Notes under the pieces: generated by a model
What the model saw: the letters and a program-made list of their open reading frames with translations, nothing else
The model's database searches: none
What the model was told of the DNA's origin: nothing
Made by a program: the position numbers and the translations under genes
Part shown: piece after piece, positions 1-5,200 of the stretch
Position numbering within the stretch: the first letter of the stretch is position 1
Layout: every line of letters starts with the position of its first letter
Assembly (NCBI GenBank): GCA_900290315.1
Contig: OKRF01000093.1
Span: forward strand, 33,952 to 40,247
Origin: Candidatus Sulfopaludibacter sp. SbA3
Lineage (GTDB): Bacteria; Acidobacteriota; Terriglobia; Bryobacterales; Bryobacteraceae
Length of the DNA stretch: 6,296 bases
Reading direction: 5' to 3'

Positions 1-92
1 ATGGAAAAGACCAGGAAGCTGAACGAGGCCGGCGGCAGCGGGATCCGCGTCTCTTCCTGCCTGGTGTCTGTCTTGGATTCTGCTTCGCTCAT
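1..92 (-). CDS. Start of a DUF1844-like protein (partial, runs off the left edge)
   Basis: The minus strand opens with an ATG at 92-90 that reads 30 complete codons to the window edge without a stop. A GGAG Shine-Dalgarno (minus strand, 100-97) lies 4 bases before the ATG. The peptide has a charged, probably disordered start (MSEAESKTDTRQEETR, residues 1-16) followed by PLPPASFSFLVFS (residues 18-30). A Pro-Pro-Ala-Ser-Phe turn leading into a hydrophobic helix after an acidic, low-complexity N-terminus is what I recall of DUF1844 proteins, small bacterial proteins of unknown function. The family call rests on about 13 residues, so it is tentative, but the coding call is better supported because ribosome site, start and hydrophobic pattern agree. 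The gene is divergent from the tRNA. An overlapping ATG at 102-100 in another frame gives no recognisable product. Confidence 0.62.
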   Translation of the reverse strand, partial: MSEAESKTDTRQEETRIPLPPASFSFLVFS

Positions 93-340
93 CAGTCTCC
101 ATTTTAATCAATGGGGCAGTCAGGCGGAGAGAGGAAACGCCCGTGATAGGCGGAAGGCATGTTTCGTGGACTCGTAGAGTTCGCGTCCCCGACCGCCCTC
201 CCGATTCGCGGTGGCAATGTCCAATTTGCGCTCCTCATTGCCAACGCAAAGAGATGCAGGGCCTTGCAACTTGACTCGGTTAGAATCTATGCGCGTTTCC
301 GGATCATCTTGTCTTGGACAATGGAGGCATCGCGTCGTTG
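93..340. other. Intergenic spacer between divergent DUF1844-like gene and tRNA-Val
   Basis: The open frames on both strands here have irregular, Arg/Ser/Cys-rich translations without recognisable domains and without good ribosome sites, so I read the stretch as non-coding. It must contain the promoter of the leftward DUF1844-like gene, but I could not pick a convincing -35/-10 pair for it. A TTGACT at 271-276 and a TAGAAT at 281-286 are only 4 bases apart and do not make a promoter together. The best plus-strand promoter signal lies just to the right. Confidence 0.5.
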
Positions 341-349
341 TGATAAAAT
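341..349 (+). promoter_or_regulatory. Candidate extended -10 promoter for tRNA-Val
   Basis: TGATAAAAT at 341-349 matches the extended -10 form TGnTATAAT with one mismatch in the hexamer (TAAAAT). Transcription would start near 356, about 45 bases before the first tRNA-like copy. There is no good -35 box at 17 bases; a TTGGACA at 314-320 is too far away (24-base gap), so the call depends on the TG extension. It is the most AT-rich promoter-like word upstream of the tRNA. Confidence 0.4.
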
Positions 350-401
350 CTGGAGCAGTGCCTCTGTTTTCGGCTTCAAGTTCACAAGCTATTGAAAACA
401 T

Positions 402-450
402 GGGCGCGTAGCTCAGTTGGTTAGAGGGCGCGTAGCTCAGTTGGTTAGAG
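402..450 (+). repeat. 24-bp tandem duplication of the tRNA-Val 5' end
   Basis: Positions 402-426 and 426-450 are identical over 25 bases, a perfect tandem repeat of period 24. The unit covers the 5' acceptor strand GGGCGCG, the two linker bases and the D arm (GCTC, loop, GAG). The second copy belongs to the intact tRNA (426-502); the first has no anticodon arm after it. The match ends at the outer flanks: T401 versus A425 and G427 versus C451. Copy 1 can still form three D-stem pairs, and its GGGCGCG is as complementary to the 3' acceptor strand (492-498) as the true 5' end. Confidence 0.95.
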
Positions 451-502
451 CGCCTGCTTCACACGCAGGAGGTCACAGGTTCGAGTCCTGTCGCGCCCAC
501 CA
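426..502 (+). tRNA. tRNA-Val, anticodon CAC
   Basis: A complete cloverleaf folds from the sequence. The acceptor stem is GGGCGCG (426-432) with CGCGCCC (492-498). The D stem is GCTC/GAGC (435-438, 448-451). The anticodon stem is CCTGC/GCAGG (453-457, 465-469) around loop TTCACAC. The T stem is ACAGG/CCTGT (475-479, 487-491) around TTCGAGT. The discriminator is A499 and the CCA end is encoded (500-502). The middle of the anticodon loop is CAC (460-462), which reads the valine codon GUG. All stems are fully paired, so the gene looks functional. It is directly preceded by a partial copy of its own 5' end, which would be part of the primary transcript if the promoter is upstream of 402, leaving RNase P a choice of two identical 5' sequences. 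Confidence 0.96.
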
Positions 503-509
503 TTCATTT

Positions 510-529
510 CAATCACTTACGGGTGATTG
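510..529 (+). terminator. Hairpin just downstream of tRNA-Val (weak terminator candidate)
   Basis: CAATCAC (510-516) pairs perfectly with GTGATTG (523-529) around the 6-base loop TTACGG, starting 8 bases after the tRNA CCA. It has no following T run (GCCCCCAAAAA comes next), so it is not a canonical intrinsic terminator. It could mark the 3' end of the tRNA precursor or stop trailing exonucleases. Confidence 0.35.
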
Positions 530-805
530 GCCCCCAAAAAGCAAACGCACCAGAAAGCCACGGCGACAGCGGCTTTCGGAAAGCGGGCGCGTTGGACCGT
601 GACCGGGGCGCGCCCACGTTCGATCCTACGCTGCCACCGCCTTCCTTTCGCCGCAAGGGTAGACCTTGAAGGGTTCTCCTTGGTCTCCAGATTTCCGCTT
701 ATTAGAGCGGAGCGGCTGTCACTGTTCTGGAGAGATTGGGCCGCTCGGGCTGGAGCAGGCCGAGTTTTGCGATGTTGTGACCGCCTGCTACCGCGCCTGT
801 CCTGT
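530..805. other. Gene-poor stretch between tRNA-Val and the toxin-antitoxin operon
   Basis: A plus-strand frame starting with TTG at 527 and a minus-strand frame covering 517-1098 both stay open, but neither translation shows a domain, a ribosome site or sensible composition; the minus frame runs antisense through the antitoxin. The only structure I see is an inverted repeat GGGCGCG (585-591) / CGCGCCC (609-615) with a 17-base loop. The second arm also sits in a self-complementary GGGCGCGCCC (606-615). Confidence 0.5.
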
Positions 806-834
806 TTGACATCCACACGCAGTGTGTGTATTGT
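806..834 (+). promoter_or_regulatory. Promoter of the toxin-antitoxin operon with palindromic operator candidate
   Basis: A perfect -35 box TTGACA (806-811) is followed, after an optimal 17-base spacer, by TATTGT (829-834), a 4/6 match to the -10 consensus. The spacer contains an inverted repeat CACAC-GCA-GTGTG (814-826). A short palindrome between -35 and -10 is where an autorepressing ribbon-helix-helix antitoxin usually binds, so this is a natural operator candidate for the downstream gene product. Transcription would begin near 839-843. Confidence 0.65.
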
Positions 835-838
835 AGCA

Positions 839-871
839 ATGAACATTATTGACCTGAAATCACGCCTATGA
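839..871 (+). CDS. Candidate 10-codon leader peptide overlapping the antitoxin start
   Basis: ATG at 839-841 opens a short frame reading MNIIDLKSRL and stops with TGA at 869-871. The stop overlaps the antitoxin start in the sequence ATGA (868-871). The predicted transcription start falls at or within a few bases of this ATG, so the mRNA could be leaderless. No Shine-Dalgarno precedes the antitoxin ATG, so coupled re-initiation from this mini-frame would explain how it is translated. The reading is direct; the function is inferred. It could equally be a chance frame. Confidence 0.35.
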   Translation: MNIIDLKSRL

Positions 872-1128
872 ATAAGCGCATCAACGTCATCCTGCCAACC
901 AGCACGGTGGCCGTGCTCGACAAGGTCGCAGCCAAGGGCAACCGCAGCGCCCTGATCGACCGGGCCATCCGGCACTACGTCGAAACCCAGGGCCGGGCAA
1001 GTCTGCGGGAGCGGCTGAAGGAAGAAGCTTTGGCCAATACTGGGCGGGACCTGGAAATGGCCGCGGAGTGGTTTCCTTTGGAAGAGGAAGCATGGCAAGT
1101 CGCCCAGGGCCGCAAAAGAAAGAAATAG
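868..1128 (+). CDS. Ribbon-helix-helix (CopG/MazE-like) antitoxin
   Basis: This 86-residue protein is the antitoxin partner of the MazF-type gene that follows. The N-terminus (about residues 3-42) fits a ribbon-helix-helix DNA-binding fold: a short beta strand RINVILP, a helix with hydrophobic spacing (TVAVLDKVAA), then NRSALIDRAIRHYVE, where the N-R-S cap of the second helix is typical of CopG-type repressors. The charged middle is followed by an acidic-aromatic segment (AAEWFPLEEEAW, residues 65-76), the sort of tail that lies in the MazF active groove and neutralises it. The last residues are basic (GRKRKK). The protein should bind its own promoter palindrome as an antitoxin-toxin complex. 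The ATG at 868 has no clear ribosome site but overlaps the stop of a 10-codon leader frame. The coding region overlaps the toxin by 37 bases. Confidence 0.88.
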   Translation: MNKRINVILPTSTVAVLDKVAAKGNRSALIDRAIRHYVETQGRASLRERLKEEALANTGRDLEMAAEWFPLEEEAWQVAQGRKRKK

Positions 1129-1478
1129 CCTTTCCCCGCAAGGGAGAAATCTACCTGGTTAATTTCGACCCTCCCGTCGGCCACGAAATCCAAAAGACCC
1201 GGCCCGCCGTCGTTATCCAGAACGACATCTCCAACCAGTACAGCCCGATCACCATCGTGGCCGCCATCAGTTCCCAGTTTTCCGATCCGCCATTCCCCAG
1301 GGAGATCGTCATCGAGCCCGAAGAGAGCGGTTTACCCAAACGTTCCGCCGTCATTCTCAACCAGATTCGTTCGGTGGACAGACTGCGGCTCCAAAAGAGG
1401 TTGGGCAGGCTCTCCAAGCTGAGCATGAGCCGGGTGGATGAAGCCATCAAAATCAGCTTGGGGCTGATTGAGTTTTGA
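1092..1478 (+). CDS. mazF: MazF/PemK-family mRNA interferase toxin
   Basis: A 128-residue protein of usual MazF length. It starts with a variable tail, then shows the PemK/MazF pattern: KGEIYLVNFDPPVGHE (residues 17-32), KTRPAVVIQND (35-45), YSPITIVAAISSQ (50-62) and a C-terminal helix VDEAIKISLGLIEF. In B. subtilis MazF the catalytic pair is an Arg in the 'RP-V-VIQND' motif and a Thr after 'IVAAI'. Here the Arg is R37 and the Thr position is Ser60, a conservative change. The family cleaves single-stranded mRNA at short sequences in the cytoplasm and is blocked by its cognate antitoxin. I chose ATG 1092 over an in-frame GTG at 1068 because a purine-rich ribosome site (GGAAGAGGAAG, 1080-1090) sits just before it. 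The gene overlaps the antitoxin end, indicating translational coupling. No frameshift or truncation is visible, so the toxin is probably intact. Confidence 0.92.
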   Translation: MASRPGPQKKEIAFPRKGEIYLVNFDPPVGHEIQKTRPAVVIQNDISNQYSPITIVAAISSQFSDPPFPREIVIEPEESGLPKRSAVILNQIRSVDRLRLQKRLGRLSKLSMSRVDEAIKISLGLIEF

Positions 1479-1608
1479 TCCATTCCCTCGGAATAAAGTG
1501 GCTTTCACGGAGACCATGGTCGACTTTTTTCCTTTTCAGATCAAGCTTTCTTGCAACCTGATCGGATCTCGCGCCGGCACGGGAATATCGAACATGATTC
1601 TGTCTGGG
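1479..1608. other. Unassigned spacer between mazF and the ISKra4 remnant
   Basis: No intact gene is visible. The minus strand just beyond the ISKra4 fragment should encode the transposase C-terminus, but its translation loses similarity after 1609. One frame (around 1595-1550, reading roughly FDIPVPARDPIRLQ) has only a vague resemblance to the expected end. A T-rich run (TTTTTTCCTTTT, 1526-1537) follows the palindrome GACCATGGTC (1512-1521), which has no proper loop, so I do not call a terminator for the toxin operon. Confidence 0.4.
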
Positions 1609-1785
1609 TTCCATGCGATCTTTGGTCAGGTTCTTTCAGGCGCCTTCGACTGGGCCACAGGCAATCGGCCACCCCTTAGCAAGGAATTTCGTCATAGCGC
1701 GTTCGGGTGCAGTTACGGTAAAGTAGGTGGCCACAGCGTTCAGCATTTTGCGTTTGGGACCAGACAGACGGCGCTTGGTGATACC
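1609..1785 (-). pseudogene. Degenerate C-terminal fragment of an ISKra4-family transposase
   Basis: The minus strand encodes the typical C-terminal block of ISKra4-type transposases, in pieces. The order is GGITKRRLSGPKRK then MLNAVATYF (1785-1720), a one-base shift into YRNCTRTRYDE (1720-1688), a shift back into FLAKGWPIACGPVEGA (1686-1639), a TGA (1638-1636) where the family normally has Cys, and then KNLTKDRME (1635-1609). In intact relatives this runs continuously as an R-Y-D-E-x-L-A-x-G-x-P-I-A-x-G-x-x-E-G-A-C block followed by the K-D-R-M-E helix. The first shift fits loss of one T in a T run and the second gain of one A in GAAATTC. With two frameshifts, one nonsense codon and most of the protein missing, it cannot be functional. 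The element ends are not recognisable. Confidence 0.75.
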
Positions 1786-1807
1786 CCCCGGCTTTCGCTG
1801 CTCATTC

Positions 1808-2106
1808 CATCGCCACTTGGTGGAGACGGGAAGGGTTACGCAGGTATGGCCGCACCCCAAGACTCCTGGCTCTAGCTTTAAGCACCGGTTATTTCTCCGA
1901 GATTTCCAGGAATTGGGTGGCCGAGCCACTCGACAGCTACGAAAGGATGCTCAAATTCATTCGCACGACTGGTACGCAAAACCGGCTTGGTCGTGACGGC
2001 TTATCTCGATCGAAACGAGTATCCAACCCGTCTCAAGCCCGATCCACATCTGATCCACAGGCAGGAATTCGTACCATGGCTCAGACGCCAAACGTTCCGC
2101 GAATAA
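1808..2106 (+). pseudogene. Degenerate C-terminal fragment of an ISAzo13-family transposase
   Basis: Three successive plus-strand frames together spell the end of an ISAzo13-type (Rhodopirellula-transposase-like DDE) protein. The first is HRHLVETGRVTQV...PGSSFKHRLF (1808-1894). After one extra base comes SEISRNWVAEPLDSYERMLK and FIRTTGTQ (1896-1979). After one extra A in an AAAA run comes TGLVVTAYLDRNEYPTRLKP through RRQTFRE (1981-2103), ending at TAA (2104-2106). Family members normally read P-P-G-T-S-K-W-N-x-I-E-H-R-L-F, then N-W-x-x-x-P-L-x-S-Y-E, a T-x-T-G-L block, and end in W-N-Y. Here the TSKWN segment is decayed and the W-N-Y end is missing. Two frameshifts and loss of the N-terminal two thirds make this a relic. 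It begins within about 25 bases of the oppositely oriented ISKra4 relic. Confidence 0.72.
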
Positions 2107-2234
2107 GCTGTAGTTTCCCCCCTTAAACAGGGCGGGGTTCAATGATGACGAAATCGTCCGTCCCCCCGCGCGGGCGAGGTGGCTACCACTAGGAGACCAC
2201 CGCCGTATGGATTACTTACAGCGGGCGGCGTTGC
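2107..2234. other. Spacer between IS debris and the end of the DUF5695-like gene
   Basis: This stretch lies downstream of the large minus-strand gene. It has an imperfect hairpin, GGCGAGGTGG (2173-2182) against CCACCGCC (2197-2204) with a 14-base loop, and a GC palindrome CCCGCGCGGG (about 2165-2174). Neither is followed by a T run in the minus direction, so no intrinsic terminator is called; transcription may end by another mechanism. No gene is visible. Confidence 0.4.
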
Positions 2235-5200
2235 TCAGCGACGCGCGATTGTCACCGCGGCATCTCGGCCCGAGGGAAGCGGAATGCGGACGATCTGCAC
2301 CTGGTCCGAGCTGGAGAACGAGGCGGCCGGGCTTCCGTTGACGGAGATGGCGTAGTTCCCGGAAGGCATTCCGCTGATGCGCATGTGCGTTTCATGAGGC
2401 CGGGTGGCGCGATTCTCGATTTGGAACGCGACATTGCTCAAGTCGTCGCTGATGGTGATCGGTTGCTCCGCGGCGAAGCCATCGTTGTCCAGTAACAGAT
2501 GGAAGCGCTGCTTGTCCCGAATCACGTGCAAGCGCATGCGCAGTCCGTCGCGGGCGATGACCCGTAGGCTATTCTTTGCGCGGGTGAGGATGCCGCCGTA
2601 GGCGTAATCGCCGAACACGGGATCGTTGACCACGACTGTGGCGTGCGTGCGGAGCGCGCCCACGTAGCCGACATCTTCCTCGGCACTATAGTGCCAGGCG
2701 CCGCGTGGCATGGTCTTGCCGATCCAGCCACGTCCCCAGGCCTCGGGGATAAAACCGCCGCCTGTCGCTCCATCATTCGCCTTAGCCGCGTACCAGTAGC
2801 CGTAACCACTCTCGGCCGTGCCGGAATTGACGAGGCACCACGCGCTCAGCGCCGAAGCATAACCGAGGCGAAGGTAATTGGTCGGGTTGTCGGCAAAGTT
2901 GAGGCCGTGATCGAGCACGCCCCAGCCGCCAAGGTGCGACATGTAGCTTTGCAGGTAGGATGTCGAGCCGCGATAGTCGCTGCCCAACAGGTAGTAGGCG
3001 GTCTCGATCCAACCGCGGTCATTGACATTGAGCAACATCTGGAAATCCTGAAATTTCCTGGCCGCTTCCGGCGTGACATCGCTGAACTTCGGGATTTCGC
3101 CGCGGCCCGGTCCCACCGCGATCTGGGGCGGATCCACGTGGTGCTTGCCGGCGTTGCGGACGGCATAGCGGGCGAATGCCTGTGTGGATTCGAAGCCGGT
3201 GGAATCGAAGGCGAACTCCGAGCCGTAGAGTTGCGGGGTATTGAGCACGAAGTGCGCGACCTTGGTTTCCCACAAGGCGCGCACCTCGTTCGCCCATTCC
3301 TGCTTGCCCTCTTCCTCCAGGGAGTAGATGAGGTCCTCGATACAGGCTTCGTTCATCGTGCCGACCGAGTTGGCCGACCAGTTGCGCGTGGCAAACGGCA
3401 CGGTCCAGTAGGCAACCGCGGTGTGATAAGCCAGCTCCAGATATTGCACGGAAGTCTTCCACTTGAGCATCTCCGGGTAGAACTTCCCGATCTGATAAAG
3501 CCGGTGATACATGTTGATGATGTGCGGATAGTCGTAGATGCGCCAGAGGTGATCCCTGTGCAGAACGGTCCAGTCGCGCTGGCGATTGGGATTGCCGGGC
3601 TCGTAAGTGTCAGGCGGTGTGTCGGAGGCCGCGCGATGCTGCCACCAGTTGTCGAACGTACCGTAGATGCCATAGGGATACGGCTCCTTCCCGGTCATCT
3701 GCATGCCGCCTTTGCCGTCCTTATAGTCGTTGAATAAGTAGTAGCGGACATAGCGTTCGACGCTGGCGACGCCTTCCGGCGTGGGGAAGAAGGCGTTGAC
3801 GCCGGCGACAAAGGCGGGGCGCGCATTGCCCGCGTCATCGCTGGAATCGGTAAGCCAGGGGCTCAGGCGGTCGCGGTCTTCGGGGTTGCGGAGCACCTGC
3901 TTCGACTGATCCCAGTCGCCGTAGGCGCCGTACCAGGGCTTGGTTGAATCCATGTGCTGCATCTTCTCTACCAGGAATTTCTCCCGCTTCTTGATGACAG
4001 TTTCCAGCGGTTCGGTGATGAAGAACTCGAGCGAGGTCCACTGCTTGTCGCCGTAGCGGATTTTGAGCATGTTTTCGCCGAGCTTGTCGAACTTGACTTT
4101 GTACACGTGAGTGTCATTGGCCTTCTTCCCCACATACTCGATGGACGTCTTGGAGGGGAACTCGGCCTCGACGGCGTCGATTCGGTTGCGCGTACGCAAT
4201 GCGATCATGGCCGGCAGGTCAGCCGGCAGCGTCATTCCGGGCACAATCACGGTATCGAATTGGTTGCTGGCATAAAGGGCGTCGCGGACGCCCTGGAAGT
4301 TGGCAACCCACTGCAAGCGGAATTGATAAGTGACTTCGCTGCCTCTCGAACCCCGCGGCGTCAGGTGAAGGCTTGTCAGCGGGAGGCGCCAGGGCTGCTC
4401 GCGGCCAGCCTCGCGGGCCCTGCTGATGTCGGCTGTGTTATTGACCGTGGCATGAATATAAGGCGTGAACCCGCCGCGGCCACCCCGGCCAGCGGCGTCG
4501 GGTGGGAAGCCGCCGGTGTTGTCGAAGTATTCCAGCTTGGTCGCTCCAACGGTCGTCATGAGCAAGTAGGGGCCGGCGCCATTGCTGCGCGCCCAATACA
4601 TCCAGGAGCCATGGCCTGCGATCAGGCCGTGGCGCAGCAGCTTTTGAGTGTAGATGTCGCCCCGGCGGCCGGGGGTGCCTTCGGCCATCCGCGTCGGGAC
4701 TGCCAGGTCGCCGACCTCGATAGGGGTAGCGGTGTTATTGGCCAGCGTTATGGTCCAGTTCATCTGGTCTCTCTCGAACTGGAAGGACTCATTTACGCTC
4801 AGATCCTGGGGCAGGACCACGGTCCGCTCCGGGCCAACACGCCATTCGGTGACGCCCACCTGGGTGTTCGGAGCGACCTGGAATTCAACGCGCATCGCCG
4901 AGGTGCTGACCTGGGTGAACTGGACCGCGTTGAACTTCGACGCATCATTGCCGTAGGGCGTTGTGGCCTGAACGGCACGCCATTCGTTGTCGGCGGCCTT
5001 GTAAAGGATGCGCCAGGAATGTGGCGCCTGCGGGCTGGCCGAGGGTGGCGCCTGGGCGCCGGCACGTGACGCCTGGGCGCCGGTCTGACTCCCGCCGGGG
5101 CCAGCCCAGTAAACGGCGGCTTCCGAGACAGTTTCGGTCCGCGGGAAAGCGTATTGGATCCAATGGGTGCCGCCATCGGCGCCACCTTCGAAGAGGGCTG

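Noticed and set aside
1..177. Plus-strand frame of 58 codons beginning with ATG at base 1
   Set aside because: It is antisense to the DUF1844-like start, has no visible ribosome site and no recognisable domain.
271..286. TTGACT and TAGAAT as a promoter for the tRNA
   Set aside because: The two boxes are only 4 bases apart, far from the required 16-18.
1068..1091. Upstream GTG start for the toxin gene
   Set aside because: It adds eight residues without family similarity and lacks a ribosome site, while ATG 1092 has a strong purine-rich one.
517..1098. Long minus-strand open frame (193 codons)
   Set aside because: It runs antisense through the antitoxin gene and its promoter, with an irregular composition and no domain; the plus-strand genes explain the region.
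1512..1537. Terminator after mazF (GACCATGGTC followed by a T run)
   Set aside because: The palindrome leaves no workable loop for a stable hairpin, so it is not a credible intrinsic terminator.
2643..3737. Long plus-strand open frame (364 codons) inside the large minus-strand gene
   Set aside because: Shadow frame caused by high GC content; its translation is a Val/Arg/Gly-rich antisense pattern and the minus-strand protein has clear domain features.
3954..5069. Second long plus-strand open frame (371 codons) opposite the same gene
   Set aside because: Shadow frame for the same reason; no ribosome site and no recognisable domain.
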